NCBI GenBank assembly: GCA_024400835.1
Contig: JAKSMC010000024.1
Location: 1-53,673, forward strand
Reading direction: 5' to 3'
Length of the DNA stretch: 53,673 bases
Origin: Bacteroidales bacterium
GTDB lineage: Bacteria; Bacteroidota; Bacteroidia; Bacteroidales; WCHB1-69
Position numbers and translations under genes: made by a program. The notes under the pieces are model-generated. The model did not search any database. It was given only the letters and a program-made list of their open reading frames with translations, and was not told where the DNA came from. Of the stretch, positions 45,588 to 53,673 are shown piece by piece; within the stretch, counting starts at the first letter, position 1; every line of letters starts with the position of its first letter.

Positions 45588-46094
45588 ATGATGTTCAGAA
45601 AAAGTACTTGGGCCATATTAAGTCTTTCCCTCCTGCTGATGGCCTGCAACAGTGAAGAGAAAATGATTCAGAAAGCCGCTTACGGCTATTTGGATGCCAT
45701 GGGCAACTACCGCATCAAAGAGGCTGAGCAATTTGCCTCCAAGGAGACAGTGGAAACCACATTGCACGTTGTTGAGAACAACATCATGCCGAACACTGAC
45801 CCCAACTACATCAAGCGTAATACGCCTGCAACCATCGAAATCACAGGAATAACCAAGGAAACAGACACAACCGCTGTAGTATCCTACAAGAAGACAACCC
45901 CCATCCAAGTTCAGTCAGGAACCTTGAATCTGATCAAAAGAGACGAGAAATGGCAGGCCGTGGTACTCATCAACGTACCTCAAGCCCTACTCATACCTGC
46001 CTCCGATTCCACAGCCAAAGTCAATATTCAAAAGGCAAAAAACATGCAGCTGAAGAGAGGCGAAGGCTTCCCTGACAAATTCAAAAAAGAGTAA
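45588..46094 (+). CDS. Lipoprotein with DUF4878/NTF2-like fold (unknown function)
   Basis: This 168-residue lipoprotein has the lipobox LLMAC (Cys20). Its mature part starts with a helical segment (MIQKAAYGYLDAMGNYRIKEAEQFASKET, key residues YxYLDAMxNxxxxEA) and ends with strands (TAVVSYKKTT, GTLNLIKRDEKWQAVVLI). This resembles the small alpha+beta fold of DUF4878-type lipoproteins, in which the C-terminal strand carries the WxV element. The identification is tentative. The gene begins 20 bp after the terminator of the abundant lipoprotein gene and its stop directly abuts the stop of the convergent Fe-S protein gene. It does not share the extreme codon bias. Confidence 0.7.
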   Translation: MMFRKSTWAILSLSLLLMACNSEEKMIQKAAYGYLDAMGNYRIKEAEQFASKETVETTLHVVENNIMPNTDPNYIKRNTPATIEITGITKETDTTAVVSYKKTTPIQVQSGTLNLIKRDEKWQAVVLINVPQALLIPASDSTAKVNIQKAKNMQLKRGEGFPDKFKKE

Positions 46095-47393
46095 TTATTT
46101 TTCTATCACCAAAGCGTCCGCAACAACCTCAGCGAGGGACTTGATTTCCACGTTGAGTTTGTACTCGTGGTTGATCTGCGTCAGCTGGTCGGCACAGTTG
46201 TGGCACGGCGTGATAACGACGTTGGCGCCGGTTTCGCGAATCTGGTTGGCCTTGATTTCGCCCACTTTGAGGCGGCGTTCGTTATATTCGCTCATAGCGA
46301 GCATGCCACCGCCACCACCGCAGCAGAAGTTGTCGCTTCCCGTCGGCGTCATCTCGATAAGTTCGGGGACCACCTGTTTCACCACATAGCGCAATGAGTT
46401 GTAGAGGCCGCCGTTACGTGTGATATTGCACGGGTCGTGAATGGTGTATTTCTTGGTGTTGAGGCTCTTATCGACCTTAATGCGGCCGGACTTGATATAA
46501 TCTTCCAAGAGTTCGATAAGGGAAATCATCTTGAAGTCGGGATGCGTTTTGAGGTAGTTGGGCGCTTCCCAACGGAGGGCGCGCGTGCCGTGTCCGCACT
46601 CACCGAGCACCAAGGTGTTGCATTTCAGTTTGTGCACCTCGTCGAACATGTGTTTGGCGATGGCCGTGGCTTCGGCATCGTTGCCGGAGAAATAGCCGTA
46701 ATTGGTGACATCGTACATTTCCGTAGAGAGGGTCCACTTAGCGCCGGCAGCATAGAAGATTTTGGCCGCAGCGGCAATGGAAAGCGGGAAGAATTTGGGC
46801 TCTCTGGGGTTCAACGTGTAAAGCATGTCACAGCCGTCCTTATCCAACGGAATAGTGGCGTTTTCGTCCTCCAATTCGTCCTGCAGGTCTTCCTGCATCC
46901 AGTCAATAGTATCCACAAAATCTTCGGTAGGGATAGCCATATTGTTGCCGGTATTGATAGCGGCATCCACGGTGGCCTGGAGCGTCTGAGGCACAAGGCC
47001 CATGGTGGCGAGCATGCGTCGGCCGGTGCGGACCACGAATGGGATGTCCACGCCGATAGAGCAGTGTTTGACGCAGCGGCCGCACATGGTGCAGGCACCG
47101 AACAGCGAGTCAACCATTTCCGTCAGCGTCTCTTCCGTGAGTTCGCGGGCGTGTGTGAGCTTCGGGGCCGTCTTGCCCAAAAACGTACAATAACGACGAT
47201 AAATGGAGGAGACCATGTCAACCTTCTTGCCAGGGATGTATTTCGGCTCTTTGAAGGTTTTCCAGAACAAACAGCTGGTTTCGCACAATCCGCAGTGCAC
47301 GCAGGCATTGAGATGGGTAACTAATTTGCTGTCCGTGTGTTTGGTCAGGATATCGATAGCCTTTTGAACATTTTCGGGAGATACTTCTTTCAT
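46095..47393 (-). CDS. Fe-S/CCG-domain oxidoreductase subunit (HdrD/GlpC/LldE-like)
   Basis: This 432-residue protein has two N-terminal [4Fe-4S] motifs (CVHCGLCETSC and CTMCGRCVKHC, each with the usual CxxCxxC plus following Cys) and two C-terminal cysteine-rich CCG domains (LGECGHGTRALRWE, HDPCNITRNGG, FCCGGGGGM, TPCHNCADQ). This is the layout of heterodisulfide-reductase subunit D and related electron-transfer subunits of glycerol-3-phosphate or lactate/glycolate dehydrogenases. Without neighbouring dehydrogenase genes the partner is unknown. The start is the ATG at 47393 (MKEVSPENVQ); longer ORF versions run through the promoter and the intergenic repeat. Confidence 0.88.
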   Translation of the reverse strand: MKEVSPENVQKAIDILTKHTDSKLVTHLNACVHCGLCETSCLFWKTFKEPKYIPGKKVDMVSSIYRRYCTFLGKTAPKLTHARELTEETLTEMVDSLFGACTMCGRCVKHCSIGVDIPFVVRTGRRMLATMGLVPQTLQATVDAAINTGNNMAIPTEDFVDTIDWMQEDLQDELEDENATIPLDKDGCDMLYTLNPREPKFFPLSIAAAAKIFYAAGAKWTLSTEMYDVTNYGYFSGNDAEATAIAKHMFDEVHKLKCNTLVLGECGHGTRALRWEAPNYLKTHPDFKMISLIELLEDYIKSGRIKVDKSLNTKKYTIHDPCNITRNGGLYNSLRYVVKQVVPELIEMTPTGSDNFCCGGGGGMLAMSEYNERRLKVGEIKANQIRETGANVVITPCHNCADQLTQINHEYKLNVEIKSLAEVVADALVIEK

Positions 47394-47416
47394 TGTGATA
47401 CTATTTTTAAAGAGCG

Positions 47417-47425
47417 GCAAAGATA
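47417..47425 (-). promoter_or_regulatory. Promoter -7 box of the Fe-S/CCG-domain gene (TATCTTTGC)
   Basis: The minus strand reads TATCTTTGC 24 bp before the ATG at 47393. It supports that start. Confidence 0.65.
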
Positions 47426-47435
47426 TGAAAAACTT

Positions 47436-47590
47436 TGACATTGACCATTGACTTTTTCTCCGCGTCTTTGCGGTGGAAATGAAACCGCAGAGGCGCAAAG
47501 AGGCTTTATACTTTGACTTTGGGGAGTCCCCCCTCTACTTGAAACGGACGCAATGAATTGCGTCCCTACATTGACATTGACTTTTTGCGT
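47436..47590. repeat. Compound intergenic repeats (hairpin families and GTCAA tract)
   Basis: A TTGACATTGACC-type tract (47436-47456) is followed by the third full copy of the CACCGCAAAGACGC family in inverted orientation (arms GCGTCTTTGCGGT at 47462-47474 and ACCGCAGAGGCGC at 47484-47496). Then comes the second copy of the GGACGCAATGAATTGCGTCC hairpin (47546-47565), and then another TTGACATTGAC tract (47571-47584). These lie in the gap between two minus-strand genes. Confidence 0.8.
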
Positions 47591-47623
47591 CCCTTTCTAC
47601 CTCTCTACCTCTCTACTTTAAAC

Positions 47624-47658
47624 AAAAAAGGTCCGCGCGAAAACCTCGTACGGACCTT
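47624..47658 (-). terminator. Rho-independent terminator of the FISUMP gene
   Basis: On the minus strand the stem AAGGTCCG / CGGACCTT (with inner CG/CG pairs) is followed by a T-run. It lies 33 bp beyond the stop of the FISUMP gene. Confidence 0.85.
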
Positions 47659-47691
47659 ATTATCAATTGTCAATTGACAGATATTTCGGCA

Positions 47692-50600
47692 TTAGTTCAC
47701 AACACAACCTTGGAGAGAGATAACTTCACTATAATAATATTTGCCGTCAGCAGTTTTGACATATAAACGAACCGCATAATAATTCAGATGATTGAAACTA
47801 ATACTTACATTAATGGAGGAATTTGACGAAGAAACGAACTTTGTACCATCAAGGCTTTCCACACCACATTCAACCACAGAACTATTACCATAAGCGGTAT
47901 TGGCAAAACTCTTATTAAAATTGGCCGATACCGTATAGGTATAAGAACAAGTATTGAAATTACCATAAGTTTCCGTTTGATGAATATTGGTAAAAGCGAC
48001 CCCATCTTTCAAGCAACGAATCGGAAGTTGGTCATTTTCGGGTTTATTAAAGTAAGACACCGAATTAGTATTGCAGGCACAACTTGCAGCGCAATACAGA
48101 CTTCCTTGCATATCCGTAACCCAGAAATAAGCATTAGTAGTACCATAAACGAATGTATTAGTTGATGCTTGATAATATCCAGTAGGGGTCAAATTTAAAC
48201 CACTTTCATTGGAGCCCTGAATAGCACCGGAAGCGCAACTCCATCCCGAAGAGGATTTGAGTTTTCCACCAGCCACCGAACTGCCGCCGAGGAAACTTGT
48301 CAATTCATTCACTTCTGCTTTGGAAGGGATGTGCCAGCCGGCAGGACAAACACCGCGGATACCACTTTGGTTAGAGTTAGAAGAAGTATTATCGTAATTA
48401 TCGCTCGCATTGAAGCGGCCATAAAGGACACCTCTGCCTATATTGCTTGAATTATGATTCCAATAAGCGTAAGAATAGATGCCCGCATAATATTCGCCAT
48501 CTATTTCAAGAAGATAACTCAAGCCATTGGTCGTACGAAGATTCTCCTTCAACCAACATTGGCCACCGATTTGGACAGTCGGATAGGAATGTCCATCAAG
48601 GCTTACGGATGAAGTAGAGCAACTGACGTTCATGATTTTAACAGTATCAACAGCGCCGTATGAAGTGCCAGCACTATTCGTAGCGAATGCTCGTACGAAG
48701 TATGTCTTAGCAGGTGTCAATCCGGAAATTGTACAAGAATAATCATTATTAGAAGAAGAAGAGGTTACTTTGGAATCACTAATTGTTGGAAGAGCATTTG
48801 TTGCGCTATAGCACACACCTTTAGAGGTGATTCCGCCATTTTCATTGATGATTTGGCAATAGACATCGGCAGAATTATAAGAACGAGCCTGACCACGTAC
48901 GGTTTGTACTTCGGGAGCGAAGACATTAGCTCCATTACCCTTGATACAACGTACGGCATCTAACCATGCTTCTTTGCCATTTGTACCAAAAGTACCTGCA
49001 TCTTTGAAATAATAGAAAGACGTATTACTAGATTGGTCGGCTGTGATTAACTCAGCAGCTATGCCAACACCACCGGATGAAGTAGTAGAGCAAGTATAGT
49101 TAGAATATCCAGCTGGGTTCAAAGAGAAACCAGAAGTATTGGTATTACCCGTTGACTGCCAATATTGAGTGTTCTTGAGGGCACTCATATCACCGCCGAC
49201 GGTTGCTTTGAGCGTTTCAAACTCAGCACGGGTAGGAATATGCCATCCATTCGGGCAAATGCCTTGGACCGGTTCACCATAGTTGCCCGGAGCACCGTTC
49301 ATAGCTGCTGCCCAAGTATAATGAAGGCCATAAAATGCATCATTACTGCTGTTGTTGTTAACATGTTTGTAATAACGGGTGTTTGAACCATCACAAGTTT
49401 CAATATTAGTACCATTCGGGTATTTAGTCGTACGGAGGTTGCTCTTCATCCAACATTGTCTGTCTATTTGAACCGTATTGTAGCTGTTTCCAGATGCATC
49501 AGTTACCGTTGAAGTATTGCAAGGTACATTCATAATCACAATCCGCATAGGTTCACTAAAGGCGGTATCCACATCATTGATAGCAAAGGCAACCACATAG
49601 ACTTCCACACCTTCTGCCATACTTGTAGTATTCAGTCCATTCATATTGAACGAGAAAGTAGCGTCCGTAGCAATATTACCTGATCTTTGTTGAATGGATA
49701 CATACTGCGAGAACATAAGATGTTCATTCGGATTCGTTGTCACATACATACCGTATTTGGTAATGCCACCACCGTCGTTGACAATTTTTGCCTGTACATC
49801 TGCCGTATTATAAGTTGTGGGAGTGTAACCAATAATTTCCACACGCGGTGGGAAAGTGATTGCTCCCTGGCCTTTAATACAACGTACTGAAGAGAGGTAT
49901 TCATTTGGCGACTGTGTAGTCAGAGTGTATGCGCCGTTGGTAAAATACACATAATAGACTTCATTTTCAGAAGTCATATCCGCAGTATAGAACTCCGTTC
50001 TATAACCAAAAGAAGAAGCCGTATTTTCATCGTAATTCATATAACCAGCAGGACGGATGCTCATGCCGGATTGGTTGTTTCCGCCGCCAGAGGTCCAGAA
50101 ATTACTGTTTTCTCTAAGCATATTGCACATAGTGGCATTGAAGCCACCCATCAGGTTGTTATTCAGTTCTATCCATTCAGCTTTGGAAGGAACGTGCCAG
50201 CCGCTCGGGCAGATACCCTGAACAGGTGCGCCATAGTTACCGGGAGCACCATTCATAATGGCAGCCCAACTATAGAACAAACCATAACGTTCAGGTGTAT
50301 ATCCGGAATTAATAGGCAATGTATAGAATTTAGCATTCATAGTGTCAGAAGAAATTGATTCACCATTGGCGTATGTTGTCGTACGGAGATTCTCCTTCAT
50401 CCAACATTGGTTGCCGATTTGGACGGTATTATACCAATGTCCATCCATATCGCTCACCATCGGAGCATCCGGACAAGGCGTATTCATCACCACAGCCGGA
50501 GTAGTGAAACTGATTGTCGGGCTATACGACACACCGCCGGTACACGTTGCGTATGAACGAACATAATAGGTCGTATTCGGCACAAGGTTCGTGAGCTCAA

Positions 50601-53600
50601 AACCATTATCATAATTTACAGGTGAGTTTATATAATCAACTCTATCCATCGGGTCAGGACTTGTGCCTATGCAGATACCCATTTCGTTAATCTCACTGTT
50701 GCCATCGTAACGGACAGTTGTATTGACAGTTACACTTTCGGGCATCAAATCAGACAGACTGACAGAATCCAATATAGGCAATGTCGTACGGCCTTGTCCT
50801 TTGACACAACGAACGGATCCATATTGCTGACTTCCTCCCATATATCTCATAGAGCTGCCTTCAATACGAAGATTTTGTGGATATTCGGATGACAACAAAT
50901 TATATTGTTCGTTGACAAATAAAGAGTTGTAGGAATAATAAACACCTGCGGGATAAGCACCAAAACCTGATTCGTTCGTACCCGAAGAGGTCCACCCGTA
51001 CTCTGTCTTTAACTTTCTTTCAGCTTGAGACAGGCCACCCAACGTATTAATCAATTCCTGTATTTCACTAAATGTAGGCACATGCCATCCATTAGGACAA
51101 ATACCCTGAATTGTATCTGCAACAGTATTTGCATAATAGCCATTTGTAACAGTACTGTAATTATAAAGTTTTGAGCTGTCACTCGGTGTACAATAGTAGA
51201 ACGGTCTGCGTCTGGGAGAACTATTATAGTCAACAATCTCACTGCCGGTTACATAGTGAGTGGTCTTCATATCCTCTTTTGTCCAGCACTGGTTGCCAAT
51301 CAAAACCGTATTATACACATTGCCGTCATAGTCGGTCACAGTAGGGGCATCCGGACAAGGCTGATTCATCATAATCGGTGTAGTAAACGTCACAAAATCA
51401 GTATAGGCCGTTCCATTTTCATTGACAGCATACGCACGCAGATAATAGGTAGTGTTGGGTTGCAAAGATCCCAAATTTGATCCAAAACCTATCGGACATT
51501 TATCGGAAGAGTTGGGGATAACTCTACTAGTCAAATCTGTTGTAGAAACACCATACTGCCAACCGCATTCCGTAATTTCCTTTCCTCCATCATAAATAAT
51601 CCAAGCTGATGGTGTGTTGGAAACTGAAGTCAAATGACGTACAGTATCTTCGATAACAATCGTAGGCAGACCGGTAACTGCAGCTTCTGTGTTTTTGATA
51701 CAGCGTACCGTTGAATAGGTGTAGTCACCTCCCATAGACTCTATCCGATTGTTGGAAACCTCATACTGATGAGCACCGGTTGAGGCTCGCAATATTAATG
51801 AATTGCTATAATAATTGAGCGTTGGGTAGAAATATTTGCCATCCAAATTATAGGACATGCCACTTTCATTGCTGCCCGTTACCATGATTTTGTCGTATGC
51901 AGCTTCAATGCCTCCCAAAGCATCAAACATCGTGATATACTCAGCCGCTTCCGGTATGTGCCATCCATCCGGGCAAATACCTTGAACGCCTGGGATTTCC
52001 GTACCATTCATCATGCCATCGTAGTCGTAATAATATCCGTTGACGCCTGTGATATAACATGGGGTAATAGCCCTATTTATATTATTATGATATTCAAACA
52101 ATTCAGCGCCAGTGGCAAAGTGTGTGGTTTTGAGGTTCTCCTTCATCCAGCATTGTTCACCAACTTGTACCGTATTATACACATTACCGTCATAGTCGGT
52201 CACAGTAGGTGCGTCCGGACAAGGTATGTTCTTAATAATCGGCGTAGTGAAGGTTATGACTTCTCCGTATGTTGTGCCGTTGGAATTCGTAGCATACGGA
52301 CGAACATAATAGGTGGTATTAGGCTGCAGGTTGCGCATTGGAGCAACACATTCACCCGTTTGAATAACAGTTTCATATTTGGGCATGCGGGTTTCTGAAG
52401 TGAAATCAGAATTCATACTGTAACTTACACCCGTCTGGATAGATGTTTCACCACCATCAGACCTAAGCCAGTAGTAAAGATCGGCTTTTGTAGCCTCGAT
52501 CTCTCTTCCGTCAACACCTTTCACTTGATCTGTTTCAACTATAGGTGTGAATGTAACACCAGCACCTTTGATACAACGCACCGGCACATATCTCGTTCCA
52601 TAGGCAGATGTGCCTGACCGGCCGTCATTTAAAGTTATTGTTGTAAAATCATATCCATTAGAAGAAGCTTGAGTGGCACTGGCCTGAGCCGTAGCAAAAC
52701 CACAAGCATCACTATTGTAATATCGTGATCCTATAAAGAATCCAACAGCTTGGGCACTGAATCCACTATGGTTGTTTCCATCTGCAAGCAACTCGTCTCC
52801 TAAAACGTTTTGCAAAAGAACCTGCCATTCTGCGATAGACGGTATATGCCATCCTTCAGGACAAATACCTTGGTTGTTCTCCACAAAGTTCTTCTGACTC
52901 AACAATACAGCATACGCATTATAGAAATAATTACCGTTGTTCATCTGAAACTCTGGAATATTACATTGCGAGGAATAATATATCGGAGCACCGGAAGCAA
53001 ATTTGGTGGTTCGCATATTTTCCTTCATCCAACATTGGCTTCCTATCTGAATCGTCTGATAAACGTTGCTATCCACATCGGTCACAGTAGGTGCGTCAAC
53101 ACAGGGCTGGGGTTCTCCAAAAATACTAGGAGTACTAAAAGTTTTGATTTCACCGTATGTTGTACCACCACTATTACGTCCGTACGCTCTATAATAATAA
53201 GTCGTTCTCGGCATTAAAGCCGTTGTTACTATATCAAAATATCCTGGAACACTATCTCCTACCGACAAATTGGAATATTCAACAGTGTGGACCAAATTAC
53301 TTGTGTCTGTTCCCCAAAGCATACCTATAGAATAAGTATTCTCATTTCCGTAATAATTAACATAACCACGCAAAGTGGCAAAATTACTATCTATCGTGCT
53401 TTTTACAGTATTTACAATTGGAGGAATGGTGATATTGAGATCATCTGCGTTGATGATTTCACCATCTTGACCATTGTTGATTGTTGCCGATTGTGTTGTA
53501 CCATCTCCATTGGTCACATAAATAACATAGCCATCATTATTGGGAGTAGGGGTAAGTGTTATCGTTGGTGAAGTACCCGGCTCGCCTTGCGGACCAGCGG

Positions 53601-53673
53601 GACCTTGCTCGCCCTGAGGGCCTTGAGCTCCATCTTGGCCGGCAGGACCTTGAGGACCTGCGGGACCTTGCTC
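47692..53673 (-). CDS. Giant FISUMP-module surface protein, 5' end outside window
   Basis: The reading frame is open to the right edge (52 more codons beyond an apparent GTG at 53517), so the start lies outside the window. The visible part is about 1993 residues. It begins with a collagen-like Gly-X-Y stretch (33 residues, 53575-53673), followed by alternating Fn3-like segments (NTTYYVRAYA... type) and six FISUMP modules (Fibrobacter succinogenes major paralogous domain), each with CWMKxNLRT, GICPxGWHIP and VRCIKG hallmarks. There is no T9SS sorting domain at the C-terminus (last residues SLQGCVVN). A lipoprotein or other surface-anchored protein is likely; the anchor would be in the missing 5' part. 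The function is unknown, possibly adhesion or sugar binding. Confidence 0.88.
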   Translation of the reverse strand, partial: EQGPAGPQGPAGQDGAQGPQGEQGPAGPQGEPGTSPTITLTPTPNNDGYVIYVTNGDGTTQSATINNGQDGEIINADDLNITIPPIVNTVKSTIDSNFATLRGYVNYYGNENTYSIGMLWGTDTSNLVHTVEYSNLSVGDSVPGYFDIVTTALMPRTTYYYRAYGRNSGGTTYGEIKTFSTPSIFGEPQPCVDAPTVTDVDSNVYQTIQIGSQCWMKENMRTTKFASGAPIYYSSQCNIPEFQMNNGNYFYNAYAVLLSQKNFVENNQGICPEGWHIPSIAEWQVLLQNVLGDELLADGNNHSGFSAQAVGFFIGSRYYNSDACGFATAQASATQASSNGYDFTTITLNDGRSGTSAYGTRYVPVRCIKGAGVTFTPIVETDQVKGVDGREIEATKADLYYWLRSDGGETSIQTGVSYSMNSDFTSETRMPKYETVIQTGECVAPMRNLQPNTTYYVRPYATNSNGTTYGEVITFTTPIIKNIPCPDAPTVTDYDGNVYNTVQVGEQCWMKENLKTTHFATGAELFEYHNNINRAITPCYITGVNGYYYDYDGMMNGTEIPGVQGICPDGWHIPEAAEYITMFDALGGIEAAYDKIMVTGSNESGMSYNLDGKYFYPTLNYYSNSLILRASTGAHQYEVSNNRIESMGGDYTYSTVRCIKNTEAAVTGLPTIVIEDTVRHLTSVSNTPSAWIIYDGGKEITECGWQYGVSTTDLTSRVIPNSSDKCPIGFGSNLGSLQPNTTYYLRAYAVNENGTAYTDFVTFTTPIMMNQPCPDAPTVTDYDGNVYNTVLIGNQCWTKEDMKTTHYVTGSEIVDYNSSPRRRPFYYCTPSDSSKLYNYSTVTNGYYANTVADTIQGICPNGWHVPTFSEIQELINTLGGLSQAERKLKTEYGWTSSGTNESGFGAYPAGVYYSYNSLFVNEQYNLLSSEYPQNLRIEGSSMRYMGGSQQYGSVRCVKGQGRTTLPILDSVSLSDLMPESVTVNTTVRYDGNSEINEMGICIGTSPDPMDRVDYINSPVNYDNGFELTNLVPNTTYYVRSYATCTGGVSYSPTISFTTPAVVMNTPCPDAPMVSDMDGHWYNTVQIGNQCWMKENLRTTTYANGESISSDTMNAKFYTLPINSGYTPERYGLFYSWAAIMNGAPGNYGAPVQGICPSGWHVPSKAEWIELNNNLMGGFNATMCNMLRENSNFWTSGGGNNQSGMSIRPAGYMNYDENTASSFGYRTEFYTADMTSENEVYYVYFTNGAYTLTTQSPNEYLSSVRCIKGQGAITFPPRVEIIGYTPTTYNTADVQAKIVNDGGGITKYGMYVTTNPNEHLMFSQYVSIQQRSGNIATDATFSFNMNGLNTTSMAEGVEVYVVAFAINDVDTAFSEPMRIVIMNVPCNTSTVTDASGNSYNTVQIDRQCWMKSNLRTTKYPNGTNIETCDGSNTRYYKHVNNNSSNDAFYGLHYTWAAAMNGAPGNYGEPVQGICPNGWHIPTRAEFETLKATVGGDMSALKNTQYWQSTGNTNTSGFSLNPAGYSNYTCSTTSSGGVGIAAELITADQSSNTSFYYFKDAGTFGTNGKEAWLDAVRCIKGNGANVFAPEVQTVRGQARSYNSADVYCQIINENGGITSKGVCYSATNALPTISDSKVTSSSSNNDYSCTISGLTPAKTYFVRAFATNSAGTSYGAVDTVKIMNVSCSTSSVSLDGHSYPTVQIGGQCWLKENLRTTNGLSYLLEIDGEYYAGIYSYAYWNHNSSNIGRGVLYGRFNASDNYDNTSSNSNQSGIRGVCPAGWHIPSKAEVNELTSFLGGSSVAGGKLKSSSGWSCASGAIQGSNESGLNLTPTGYYQASTNTFVYGTTNAYFWVTDMQGSLYCAASCACNTNSVSYFNKPENDQLPIRCLKDGVAFTNIHQTETYGNFNTCSYTYTVSANFNKSFANTAYGNSSVVECGVESLDGTKFVSSSNSSINVSISFNHLNYYAVRLYVKTADGKYYYSEVISLQGCVVN
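48004..53110 (-). repeat. Six tandem FISUMP/Fn3 repeat units
   Basis: The FISUMP modules lie at approximately 53110-52566, 52225-51695, 51350-50798, 50477-49870, 49525-48937 and 48628-48004. They are spaced about 0.9 kb apart, with Fn3-like linkers. The nucleotide sequences of modules 2 and 3 are especially similar around the module start (PCPDAPTVTDYDGNVYNTV in both). Confidence 0.8.
53575..53673 (-). repeat. Collagen-like Gly-X-Y stretch
   Basis: On the minus strand 33 consecutive codons keep Gly at every third position, with GPA, GPQ, GEQ, GQD and GEP triplets. The stretch runs off the right edge and is in frame with the FISUMP protein. Confidence 0.92.

Noticed and set aside
47692..53673. 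FISUMP protein as T9SS cargo
   Set aside because: Its C-terminus lacks the PNP-type sorting domain seen in the other secreted proteins of the window.
1..53673. CRISPR arrays, tRNA or rRNA genes, transposases, phage genes
   Set aside because: No regularly spaced identical repeats of CRISPR length, no T-loop/anticodon arrangement in the gaps, and no transposase, integrase or phage structural motif was seen in any translated frame.

Overview
The window comes from a member of the Bacteroidota, most likely an uncultured Bacteroidales-type anaerobe. The evidence is five proteins with C-terminal sorting domains of the type IX secretion system (T9SS), a TonB-dependent receptor, a YeeE-independent set of typical Bacteroidota housekeeping proteins, and many promoters of the Bacteroidota form (TTTG ... 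TAnnTTTG, seen here mostly as TATCTTTGC). Nothing in the sequence fixes a genus. Most genes lie on the minus strand; only four lie on the plus strand.

Layout. 1-352 is non-coding and rich in small intergenic repeats. 353-9212 holds, on the minus strand, a C69 dipeptidase, a TonB-dependent receptor, mannose-1-phosphate guanylyltransferase, phosphoglycerate kinase (pgk), thymidylate synthase (thyA) and a CoA-disulfide reductase with a rhodanese domain. 9224-18189 is a giant T9SS-secreted fibronectin/adhesin-like protein placed directly behind secA. 18414-20414 is a sugar MFS transporter behind ribulose-phosphate 3-epimerase (rpe). 20518-27554 is a pair of T9SS cargo proteins, one beta-propeller-like and one made of PKD/Ig-like modules. 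27957-28778 (+) is an Mrp/NBP35 Fe-S carrier with a strong terminator. 29067-31432 holds a Na/Pi cotransporter and a phosphopantetheinyl transferase.

31613-38010 is an accessory operon: a small T9SS protein, a putative outer-membrane protein, and a large secreted lipase-like/beta-helix protein whose reading frame is split at a U-UUU-UUG heptamer. About 4.2 kb of this operon is markedly AT-rich, and the composition changes abruptly inside the lipase-like gene. 38180-40016 is a divergent pair: a cysteine-containing lipoprotein and a membrane-anchored regulator carrying both a LytTR domain and a C-terminal winged helix. A 21-bp-period direct repeat, of the kind LytTR proteins bind, lies between them. 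40065-43068 is mutS2 preceded by a YefM/YoeB-type toxin-antitoxin pair with elaborate palindromes at its promoter. 43202-44515 is miaB. 44712-45515 (+) is a lipoprotein with extreme codon bias, probably very abundant, followed by a second lipoprotein and a convergent two-cluster Fe-S/CCG-domain protein. 47692 to the right edge is a giant, partial surface protein with a collagen-like Gly-X-Y stretch and six FISUMP modules.

The best candidates for something undescribed are the LytTR-winged-helix regulator with its divergent lipoprotein and candidate operator (38180-40016), and the frameshifted, compositionally mosaic lipase-like operon (31613-38010). All family assignments come from reading motifs in the translations. 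No database search was run.
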